Below are positions 11,622 to 22,790 of a stretch of 62,000 bases of DNA, piece after piece. Source of the DNA: Acanthaster planci. Taxonomy: Eukaryota > Echinodermata > Asteroidea > Valvatida > Acanthasteridae. Below the pieces are notes generated by a model, which was not told the DNA's origin, made no database searches, and saw only the letters and a list, made by a program, of their open reading frames with translations. Numbering within the stretch: the stretch's first letter is position 1; each line of letters begins with the position of its first letter. The position numbers and the translations under genes were made by a program. The DNA lies in NCBI RefSeq assembly GCF_001949145.1, contig NW_019091554.1:223898-285897 (forward strand), written 5' to 3'.

Positions 11622-14600
11622 ATGGGCTTAAATTTCTTCAATCGTCCGTGGGCTTTCGGCATGGTCTTTGCCCTTTTCACCTGCTTTCAAGCGACCATAG
11701 GGCTGTACATTGCCGGTGTCCTCACCACCTTGGAGAGGCAGTACCGGATCACCACCTCAGTGGCTGGATTGGTGCTCTCCACAAGCGACTTCGCCAGCCT
11801 TGTCTCCATTGCTTTGGTGTCGTACGTTGGTGACACATGGCACCGTCCACGCATTGTCGGTGTGTTTGGTATATTGACTGCAGTTGGTGGGTTCTTGAGC
11901 GGAGTCCCGCACTTCCTATACCCGGCGTACAGGGAGGAAGACACCCTGTTGCCCAGTGGAAATGGCACAAGGTGAGTAGGAGATTGGTAACAATTGTAGG
12001 TAACAATTGAAATCACGTTCCTCGTGTCGATAACTTGGCAGTTAAGTTTAAAAAAAACTTTAGTCCACCTGACCAGAATACATGTATTTGTGTCATTTAA
12101 GGGGACTGAAATTTCTTCCCACTACTGCGAGTTGTTGTTTCTCTCTGTCTCCTTTGGTTCCAGTTCCACTATTTTTGAATGCGATCCCACGAGGGAAGAG
12201 GAGACATGTTCCGCAGATGACATCAATCAATCTGGCTCCAGGCTTCATGAGATGTGGGCTCTATTGTTGGGTCAAGCTCTCATGGGCTTTGCCTACGGAC
12301 CGTTGTTCCCGATCGCTCTAACCTACATTGATGACCAAGTCAAAGGTACAACCACACCTTACTACATCGGTGAGTATTCACGTGTGTGCCGTTAGTGGTT
12401 AGGCAGCCCCACGCCGTTTTTGACCCAGGTATGATATTCTCTCAGAGAACTTAAACATTAAAACAAACCGCACGCCCACTCAAGTTAGCTCCCGCTGATT
12501 GACACAGACGAATGACATACAGAGCCTGCTAGTGCTAATGAAAGTGTCTGTATCAAGAACAACATTCTGAACTTGACGTGCTAAGAAGATCATTAGTGAG
12601 ATTTCATTTACGTTACTTCAACAACAGACTGGCTGCAATCAGGAACTGAACCTGTTTCTTCTACTTCCTGTTTGTTCAGCTGCTATCCTGACGGCTGGTA
12701 CAAGCGCTACCCTGGTTGGGTTCGGAGAAGGTTTTCTGTTCCTAAGCTTGTTCGTCGACTGGCCAGAGCAATTCGATGGCACTAAGGAGTGGCTGGGCGC
12801 CTGGTGGATGGGCTTTATCCTGAACGGCATCATCATATTCTTCATCTCCATCCCCTTCTTCTTTTTCCCGAAGGAGATGGATGTTGAGATCGACGAGGAT
12901 GAAATTCCGAAAGAGAAGTTAGCCCTCGAGGGCGAGGGCAAGACTCAAATATCCTTTAAAGGTGAGGTGCAAAACTCGACAGTAATATTCCTTTACATTT
13001 TTCACGCATTCTTCAACGCAGGTACTTTATACACACAGTAAAGTAGACGAAAAGGACTCCCACGCAACATTTAAACGGATTAGGCTCCCTGTTTACAGTT
13101 CCTTCTCCTCCATTTCTTCATACCACACCAGCCTTAGACCGAAAACTATTTTCTTTCTCCTTCATTATGGCAGAATTTCTTCGGACATCCAAACGACTCG
13201 CCACCAACTTCGTGTTTATGGCGTTGTTGATAGGAAGTATCTTCGATCTGGCGATAGGTGCCTCCTTTGGCTTCTTCCTGGCCAAGTTTCTGGAGATTCA
13301 ATTCAACATACCAGCAGCCCAATCTTCCTTATTTGTCGGTAAGTTTTCAGCGGCCTCCCGAGTTGTAGCCGCATTATAATTTTCACGGAGACAGGTTCCT
13401 GGATATTCCCGACTTAAACATGGATTCCCTATGGAGACTTTTATAGTTGTAAAAGAAAACATGGCATGAAACGCATTCACATGTGAAGAATTGCAGATAA
13501 TGCACACTATTCTGTTGTGACAACGATATTCATGTCACAGTAGGCCTACAACGAGTTTAAAAGCGATAATCAAATACAAATATCCGCTGGCAGGTCTCTG
13601 ATACCTACCTCTTCATTGCCTTGGGAATGTTTACCCTTTAGCTCACCTTTACTATCATTTATTAATGAATGTGTGTCTTTTCCATCTAGGGATCATAATT
13701 ACGCCTGGTGCTTTTTTTGGGAATATGGCCGGTGGATTTCTGGTCAAGAAGCTCAAGTTAGACTCAAAGGGCTGCGGCAAGGTTGTGATGGTGATGGGGG
13801 TTATAGTCTCGTGTTGCATACCCGTCGTTTATTTCCTCTCGTGTCCCGAACCAACGTATGCCGGTTACATTGATGGGAAGATCAGGTGAGAGGCCGCTGC
13901 CACTTCAGTTTAAATATCACTACATCTAACCTAAACATATACCGAGCGAAAGAACAACAGATTTGAATACCTTCACGCACACAATATAAACGAAAAGGTA
14001 CAATTGCCTCAGTGTGCAGCAACTGGAATATTACCTGGCATCGTCTGCATAATATCACTGCGTGATGTATGGTTTTTAATTTTCATAGCACAAGTAATTT
14101 ATGCAATGAAGGATGCACCTGTTCCGGCGGGCGATATGAACCAGTTTGCGGTTATGACGGACAAGTATACGCCACACCTTGCTTCGCTGGTTGCACAGGA
14201 AAACAGGAGAACGTGACGGATGACCCCACCGTTAATGTCACAGTAAAAAAACTACATTTTTCTCATGACAGGGAAAAGGGTTGATTTGGGAGGAGTATGT
14301 AGGCAAAGGCCGAGGGTGGGGTTTGCAGCACCAAAAGTCAGACCAAAAATGTAATGATGACAGCCAGTTTTATGGCTGTAACAGCAAATTGTATTGCTGA
14401 GGATTATGTCAATATGTTTTCCTATGCTGTAGTGTTGCAGGCAATGAAAAAAGGCACAAAATAATTGTCTTCCTTATTTTCAAATTGAACCATAGGTCTA
14501 CACTGGATGTGCTTGTAGTTCAGCCAATGCTACGGAGGAGTACGCGAGACAAGCCGAAGCGGGTTCCTGCGAGAAAACCTGTAATATGGTGTATTATGCC

Positions 14601-16892
14601 GCCATTTTCCTCTTCTGCTGTGTCATATTTGGGACGCCGGCCAAGAATCCTTTGCTCATGATGACAATGAGGTTTCTTTTAAACTTCGTATTATTTACAG
14701 ACCATAAGGAAATTAGATTAGGTGATCATCGTTTTCAAGAAGGGATGTATAATATGTGGTGCGGTTTCGAGTTTTTGGTAGTATTTGACCATTTTGATAT
14801 GCTTCCTCGTCAAACATGCCACGGCAGGCATCTCGAAAAATGTATGATGCGTTTTCACGAAGCGACACAAATATGCCTGTCTCTTGAACACGCACAAAAT
14901 CTGTTGCCCCGGAAAGGCACAAAAAGTATCAACTGAGATTTTCGTTTTCACGAAGGGACTTGAATCTTTGTTAAATTTTCAGTTGCACGCACGTACACGT
15001 AAATGCCGCTTCTTTATGGAAAAACACATTAAGCAGAAGGCGGTTAGTAGGAAAATGTATTTACGTTCTCACTAAGGGACTGGAATCCTCACTCATTAAT
15101 TTTGGCTGATTACCCACTGTGTTTATATTAATTACTGGATTCACGTAAAAGTTTAGCTTTCAAAGAATCAGAAGGTTCCTCACCGTAAAACGTTGTGGCA
15201 AAGTAGGAGTGTTTAAAGTTTTCAAACCTGAACAAGTTTCTCTTTCAAGCGTAATTATTTCCAAAATTGTTTTGGTCAAATGTCCGTGAAAACGGTGACA
15301 AGAAGTTTCACACTCTATTGCTCAGGACAATTGAATGTTTTTCTAACTCAAGTTAGCTCCACCCTGGACCTTAAAAACACAAAATGATGATATTTTTTTA
15401 TCTCAATAGGAGTGTTGGAGCAGATAAGACCTACGCTCTGGGGGTACAGACTCTGTTTGGTCGAGCTCTAGGTAAATACTGGCGCCTTGTCTCTGATTTA
15501 TTCATTTGAAGGTTTTATTTTCATATTGTCCAGGTACCATCTTAGATCATAGTTAGCCGACATTGGTCTGTCCACTCTCTCCGCTGACATTAGTTCATGC
15601 GACTGTCAGAGAGTTTATGTATGAATTTCAAACAACACTGGGCATTCCATTTCATACCAAGCCAAACAATTATTAACATTAACAACAGTTTACGGGTTGG
15701 CAGCTTCCAAAGTCCCTTAAAACTTCGAATCACAACGGCACGTTCCACTGTATCACAACTATGCCGTCAAGGCCCAGCAGTTGTTTTAATTATAAAATTA
15801 TGCATACAACATAAACCTCCACCTTGTACCAAAACTACAGGGTTGCACCTGATCAATTTTAAAAGGTCAACCTATCTTGCCTGCTCAACTTAGGGTTCCT
15901 ACCAGCTCCGCTGTACTTTGGTGCTGCCATCGAAGGCGCCTGTATTCTAGACCGAATCGAGTGTGGCGTCGCTGGTGATTGCCTCATCTACAACGCTCAG
16001 CTGTTCCGAATAACCTTCCTCGGAATCTTCTTCGGCTTGAAAGTAAGAAAAATTTTTTAATTACACTGAGAACAGATATGTGCATCCAAAAGTGAACCTG
16101 CATTCTCTCTTTATCGCATAAATGATTTTTTTTTTAAATTAAAGTCCCCTTTCGTAAATTTTGATCAAATTCCAGGTCTTCTGTCAAAGCATCAAAACTA
16201 AGAACAGATCTTAGCGCAGAGTTTGACCCAACTCGACTTGAGAGGAATTTCATTATTTGAGTCCTATATCATTCTGCAGATCGCATCGCTGCTATGCTAC
16301 GGTGCTGCTACGGTGGCAGTTTTCAGGATTGACAGCAAGGAGAAGAATGAGGCACAATATGAGGAAGGACTAAAGGTGCGAATTAACGACTGGTATTGAT
16401 TCTAAATATTTCATCTTTACCGTAAACGCTTCGCTAGTCTCCAAGTCCATACTTTTACTGTTTTTACTGTTTTCGCATTACCACCAAGTTTAAGTAGGCC
16501 TACTGAATCTTTTTCTCTTTTGTGTGATCAATGTCACAAAATAGAAAGTCTATACATGTTCCAGTAAGTCGAATGCTCTGCAAAGTATCACGAATTAACG
16601 GTTGTTTGTGATGGTTAAATCCATGCCTTCCTCTTCCATTCCAACCCATGACATGATATTGTAACTTGCATGATCATACATATGCACGACGATATCATTT
16701 TCTATTTATATCCGCACTGTACCACTGTCTTTCCTATGGTAGGCCTACAGTTATGAAATGGAGCGTCATAATGAAAGTGCCATTTTGTCTTTTCAGAATG
16801 GTGAGATGCGGAAAGGGATCGAAGGGAAATACAACAAAGCCTACGAGGCAGACACCGAGGCGGGGACCCAGACTGACCTTACTAGTCTGTGA
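11622..16892 (+). CDS. OATP/SLCO family organic anion transporter, gene B (complete)
   Basis: Exons: 11622-11971, 12164-12369, 12680-12961, 13174-13338, 13690-13885, 14089-14242, 14496-14671, 15410-15471, 15894-16042, 16280-16375, 16797-16892. They join in frame to 643 aa, and all introns are GT-AG (the donor after exon 7, GTTTCT, is weak). Seen in the protein: TM1 from about residue 10, TM2 about 47-69, TM3 with PHF (His97), TM4 about 145-170, TM5, then DGTKEWLGAWWMGF at 218-231 (OATP signature, Glu in place of Arg before the first Trp) leading into TM6, TM7-TM9, a Kazal-like loop with ten Cys (405, 409, 411, 420, 431, 435, 456, 458, 476, 480) and N-glycosylation sequons, and TM10-TM12. The C-terminus is LTSL (PDZ ligand). 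The N-terminus before TM1 is only about 9 residues, shorter than usual; gene C agrees. Length is normal for OATPs. Predicted plasma-membrane organic anion exchanger; subfamily and substrate are not assigned. Confidence 0.93.
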
Positions 16893-17251
16893 TTCAAACT
16901 TGACATTTTGATTGATGAACCGGCTGTAAGGCGGTTTTTAAGCAATTCTCGCTGCCTAATAGACCAATATTTCAACAACAACAACAACAACAAAATCGGG
17001 ATAATGCACGTGCGCGAGCCGCATAGGGCTGAGTTGAATAGGGCAGGCCGTCTGAATGACCTCGGACGCGCCTCATTTCAGGCATCTGCTGTTGGAATCC
17101 AGAACTGGCTCATTCTGATTGCATGAACTGATTGAACATCATCCCATATGCGCAAATCGTTGTCCAAACAAATATTTATAGCTTTCATTAGCAACTTTAA
17201 GGAAAACAAGGAAAACAAAAGTGGCAAATTGCATAGGAAGAAATCCGCAAA

Positions 17252-17318
17252 AATAAAACACGATTTTATAATTCACGTCAAAGAGCACGCAGACTTTCAA
17301 ACTATGAAGCGCAATAAA
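17252..17318 (+). promoter_or_regulatory. Candidate polyadenylation signals of gene B
   Basis: Two AATAAA hexamers at 17252-17257 and 17313-17318, about 360-425 bp after the gene B stop codon. Which one, if either, is used cannot be told from sequence. Confidence 0.4.
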
Positions 17319-18771
17319 AGGAAAGGTTGAAGACTGCGTAACACACAGCGACTGCGAGGTATACACCAGTTGCAGGTGCAGTTTAAGTCAAGTTCAAAAT
17401 ATGTTATTAGAGCTGACTAAAGAGCAAGACTCTGACAGAGCAACAAATGCGACAATTGGGCATTAATCAAGATCCACGATTCAAGATAATGTTATTGTCT
17501 GTATAAAAACAAAGAATTTCGCCTTCCACTGGCAAACGAAATGAAAATATGTTACCACATATCTAATGCATAAAGAATTACAAGGAATACATAGATAATG
17601 ACTCAATTTATTAACAGAGTCAAAAAAACACGTGTACAAATCTTTATATAGGAAGATGGTGCACAACAGAAGTGTCACAATTCCATCGACAGTTGCGTGC
17701 TTTTTCATTTATGCACAGTAAATTTAAACCTCTCCAAATGCTTCGCATTTTTTCACGGGATTTTGTTTTATGTTTGTCACACGGACACTTGGAGTGAGGC
17801 TCACTTTGAATCCCTACCCCAAAAGTAAATATGTAAGATAAACAGAGCTTACTTTGTTACACACTCAACCAACCAAACTTTTTCCGGGGTCAAGGTCTTA
17901 TGCAGAGGATAAATCGAACCTATAGAGCGGTGCGGATTAAACATCAGTGTTATCACATCGTTACGTTCACTTTGTTATCTTTTTTAAGAAATGTCTTTAC
18001 GCTTACTGTTTTTCCTTTTTCTTCTGGGCAAGTGGAATGAGTTTTCTGGTTTACATCTATATCTACAGACCTATTCTGAATTTGGATTAAACAAAAATTA
18101 ATCTATGTCTATGTGATTTTTGAATAAAGCTTATAAATTTAATGGCAAATATAACATTGAATATGAATGAGTAAATTTTGTTTGTCTAGTTAGATATATC
18201 ATAGATAACAATTTCTATTTGTGTTCATGTGTTCTTTAGACTTGTTGCATACGTGTATATTTTTTAAAGAATTGCTGAGATTATTTAGTTACTACATATT
18301 CTCATTTAACCTCTTGAAACAGTTTTATACCCAAGGCTCCAACAATGGTGAAGCAACATTTTTGTGTGTTTCTTAAAATAATCCTGCTATTCCGTAACAA
18401 TAAATAACTAGGATAAAGTTTGTATAATAGCAATTTTTATAATTTTTGTGCAGTAAAGTCTGTATATTGTAGTTCTTCAACTGACATCAACTTTGTTCAT
18501 CGTATTTTATTCGGCATTTGTTAAAGTAAGTCCTCAGCGTCTGCAATGCTGTTTTACCCAATTTTCTATCACCAATGTGAATTTGCAATTCGAGTCATAA
18601 CTGAGTTCCAACCGATAATAGGAAAAAGCTGTGGAGAGAGAGCCTTGATTTTAAAGCTAGCTCCAACAACGAACAACAGGCTGCGCTAAGTTTCCTTTAC
18701 ACCTGTCTCTGAAGTTTCATGCATATGCGTGTTGATTTGTGTAATTCGAGCTTTCAAGTGGATAGAGTACC

Positions 18772-18954
18772 AGCCATATTTTTGAAGCAGCTCACGTCAA
18801 CAAAGAAACACCAGCTCAAACTCCATTATTTATGGCATTGGTAACCAACCATGCATAATAAAAGTAACCTATTTATATCGTCTCCACAGGACGCCAACAA
18901 AAGTATTTCGATCTCATTGTACTTTGAAATTCATTCTGACACAAACTGTTGCCC
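18772..18954. repeat. Diverged partial copy of the 423-bp upstream repeat
   Basis: The block CTCAAACTCCATTATTTATG-GCATTGG matches ATTCAAATTCCATTCTTCAT-GGCGTTGG of the repeat at 9344-9762. The following TTCTGACACAAACTGTTGCC matches TCCTGACATAAACGGTTGCT, and the preceding CACGTCAACAAAGAAACA matches ACGTTCACAAGGACATAT. Order and orientation are conserved. The copy lies 3.8 kb upstream of gene C. Confidence 0.5.
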
Positions 18955-21900
18955 CAGAAGTTTACGAAAGAATGAGAATTACTTGTGCCTTGCTGTGCAA
19001 GCCTCCGCGTAGTGTACGTATACGCACATGTTTTTCGTTAAAAATGTGGAAGCGCAAGCGGAAGAGACCTTTGCAATGCAGTTCAGCAAACGCCAAGAAA
19101 AAAAATTTATCAAAAGTCGTCCACTTGTTCATAAAGAGATACAAGTCTCGCCAGAGAGTAAAATCTAGTTCAAGAGAAAATCGTATTTGGAGGCGGTCTC
19201 TTATTCAAACGCTTCTTTCCTAGGTATTTAGCATTCCTTTGACGTAACCAATGATACTTCCTGAAAGACGGGATCTTAAATGACACAAAACTACAAAATA
19301 CTTTTTATAGAAATCAATTTGTTTAATAGATCAATTTACGACTTCTGACAAACGACGCACCTGTTCAGAGCATTTTTCAAGAATGCAAACTACATTTTTA
19401 AACATGTCAAACACTGATAAACACTTAAGGTCTTATCTACAGCTTAGATATTTCCCGCATCCGTGCATTTAACCTAACTTTTGCCGTATGCCCCCTACAA
19501 ATTTGCACATAATTGGATATATCTATTGTTGGTTATATCTAAACATACTTCTTACAGAGATGCACACATCTGTGCGTCCCTTGAAGATATTGCGCTAGAG
19601 ATTACACGCGTGCTGTAAGAGAGGAGAATAACTTGTTTTGACAAGGTGACATCAAAGAACACCGAGCCGACACGAGATGGTGGGGGCCGGTGCCAGGCAG
19701 TGAAAACTGCAAAACTGCTTTGTCACGAACTTGGCCTAGATCCGTTCACCGATGTACCATGTTTAAGTTTAAAAAAAACAAAACAAAAAAAAACCTTTAT
19801 ATATTTCCGGAACCCAACTGTTGATTTCAGGGACATTGAGGGGCTGCAGGCCGTTGGTCATACGCAAGAGGCTACTCGCGAGACATGCGCTCATTGGTCG
19901 TTTAGACACTTCCCCTGGTTCTGCACGAAACGTAATTCATTCCAAGGCCTTATGATTATGATATGAAAATCAAGGTTGTCGGGGGATTATGGCTTCGCAT
20001 TTACTCCAAACAAATTCTAATGAGTGATCACATGACTTGCGCCCAGAACTTCAAGAGGATTCAGTCCTTTCAAATATTTTAATTCAAAAATTAGGATTCT
20101 CTTTATGGCGTTCATTTTCTTATAATATTAAAAAAAGGCAAAATCTAATATTTATGCACATATAGCAAATTAAGAAAGGATATCCAAAAGATTATATCAA
20201 ATCAATGTTCATATTTAGCACTTAGATAATTTCCTGTTCATACTGGAAAGACACCTGCGTAAACAAAAAAGGATTTGAAAAGACACATCAGCAGTGATGG
20301 TAGGTAAGGGTTCTGAACTGACACATCTGTTTATCGTGGGAATCGTGCAATTTACGCCCATAAAATCCCGTTCGAATTGACAGCGTCTTTCGTCAAACTG
20401 TCAAATAAACGCATCAAGTTCAAAGTACTTGATGTGATGCGACGTAATCAAAATCAGGGATCCGTCAAGGATTCTTGCTGCGTTGCCTCCAAAGCAATTA
20501 TCGTTCCTTTCTTTAGGCCCAGTGGTCCTAAACGAGTATTTTTTGGAATGCTTAAAGAAACTTTATGCCTAAACTATTTGTGCAATATCTTAGTTAGACG
20601 CCGTCACACGCTACTTACCATCTACAAAGACGCCTGTTTCAAGGTTTTTCCTCTGCCATTGGAAAATTGGCTTACTTCCAGCAATCAAAATGTGGTTTTG
20701 TTCGTGGGCAAAAAATAAAAGCAGTGGAATTAAATCAACTATATGTCAGTCGTTAGCACCAGTGCAAGGTGTTAATGGGCACATGACCTCCTGTCCTAAA
20801 TTCTATGATAATGACGTTGAAATTCATGTTCCCAGAACTTTTAATAAGACGATGTTTCGCTTGACTTTTACAGCCTGCAACAAGAAACCTTCACCAGGTT
20901 TGTACGATCATTTGGATAAGTATAAATGATGAATGTTGTTAAGAACATTCCCAGAAGGTCCAAGACATTAACCGCTGAATAGAAGGCACGCTATAGATTC
21001 GCAAATATCCAGAAGCTGACGATAGACCAACAATGTAAAGCCCAAGCGTTGAAAGTAAACCGAAATCTGTAGCAGTTTTAGAACATTTTGTCACGTTTAT
21101 GCTTAAATACATACGAGATGGTCATATGCTAAACACATTGTTTATTTAATAAACGCAACGTAAGTTTATTGTTTAAACATTGGTTAATTAAGCATAGGGT
21201 TTTAAACTCTTCGTAATTATAAATCCGTTTGTGTGTTCATCACTTAAACTCCTTCATGTGTCTAGGCTGTAACACTTTTTATACACTTTGACACTTTTAT
21301 AAAAGCTGCAGTGTTTATTACCTGCACATTATTAGTAACGATGACACACACGTGTTCAAGTCAATGACGTGAAGAGTGGCAAGCCAACTGCTACAACTCA
21401 ACATGGGAACAGAAACGGTTGAAATACTGTTGACAAACCTTACTTTTTCAGAAGATTATTACCTATCTTAGGTCCTGAAATATCTGTGCACGTTATATGT
21501 ACGAATCTGTGTAGGAAACGAATAAATGCAACTCTAAACAGTCCGCTTTCTCTATATTTGATATGATAAATATGATATTGGGAAATTGGACAAAGTCTCA
21601 AACTTTCAATTAATAAAAATAAAAGTTTAAAAGCTGCCGGAAAACTGACAAAGGTAAAATCTAGAGCTTACAGCGTAGCCATATTCAAGGTTTCAACTTC
21701 TCCGGGGTTCAGCAGGGTCAGTTGAAATCACTCAATTCGTAAGATATTTGTGCAGTGAGAAGGAAAAAGATAATGCGTCTATAGCTAGCCGGGCAAAATA
21801 CCGGGCAAAATAAATATCTTTTTGTTTGCCAGCCAGTCAACCACTGTTGCTACTGCTGCGGTAGAATTCTTTTGCCGGAGGGACGATTTATTGGCATTCG

Positions 21901-22158
21901 TCGCTTTTTTCATCATGTACACAACTATAATTCGTAAGCCGCCTTGGCTAAACAAATTCAAATAAAATAAACGAACATATCTGATAGTATGCACTTTCTC
22001 GATATTCCCTCAGCGAAATCGGGCTGCATGCCCACGGAAGAAATGTCAATCACAAATTTCTTTGGTCTTGCATGTTGCTCAGTCCTGCTTACTCCCTCCA
22101 GAAAGGTAGTGGCGTCGTACATGCCCTGCTCCGCAAAATCGTAAATAGGCATTGTTCT

Positions 22159-22190
22159 GACCAATCGACGCGATAGCAGAAGCGTGTTGT
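22159..22190 (+). promoter_or_regulatory. Candidate promoter module of gene C, shared with gene B
   Basis: ACCAATCGA at about 22160-22168 is followed 22 bp after the CCAAT start by CGTGTTGT (22183-22190). Gene B has the same pair spaced 23 bp apart (11116 and 11139). The module lies 630 bp before the gene C ATG, compared with 506 bp for gene B. It is probably a retained proximal promoter; no expression evidence is available here. Confidence 0.35.
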
Positions 22191-22790
22191 CAGGGACCGG
22201 GAGATTTCCTTGCAGAACCGGATAGCTGTTGCGTATTTTTTCCGCTGAACCTTACGACCTTTACAAAGTTGTGTAGAGACACTGATGCTGAAGGTACTTT
22301 TGACGTTTTAAGGTGTGACTTCGGCTTCTTTTCCGTTTCTATTGGAAATATCAGTAGAGTTTCATTGTGTTTTTTACACTGAAGGTTCTAGATTTTTTAT
22401 AGCCAACATGGATGCTTCACATGAATCAATTTCCGTTCGGCAAAAATACCAACCCAAAAATTAGAAACGCCACTTTCAGATACGCGGATTTTAAAAATAT
22501 TCCATTGGTCTTTATTTGTCATTGCCACTTTTTATTTTCATTTCATTTTCTTGTTATAAAGCAAAAACTGAATTCTTGTCGACTCCAAATTCATGTTTGT
22601 GAAATAGTACCAGTTCGCATTGCTGAAAACGGATTGTTATTTCTTTATTTTTCTGAAAATACATTCCGAAATGTCACCAAAAATCGTGTTTGTAGTACTT
22701 GAAGTGAAGAAAACTCGTACATCTGTTTATGTACCTTTGCTCTAACTTGCAGGTCGGTCGGTTGTAAACTGAACGAATTCGAAGCTTCTC

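Larger units (their letters stand above)
16893..22158. other. Intergenic region between genes B and C
   Basis: This spacer starts with gene B's 3' UTR, which includes a short (CAA)n run at about 16975-16992. AATAAA hexamers lie at 17252-17257 and 17313-17318. The rest is AT-rich with scattered short ORFs that show no recognisable domain or splice context. The diverged third copy of the gene B upstream repeat lies at 18772-18954. Confidence 0.6.

Noticed and set aside
11687-12016. Antisense ORFs over OATP exons (also 22877-23089, 27874-28287, 57028-57303)
   Set aside because: Shadows of real exons on the opposite strand; their translations have no independent features.
20377-20718. 113-codon ORF between genes B and C
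   Set aside because: No domain or membrane pattern and no splice signals tying it to a gene; treated as chance.
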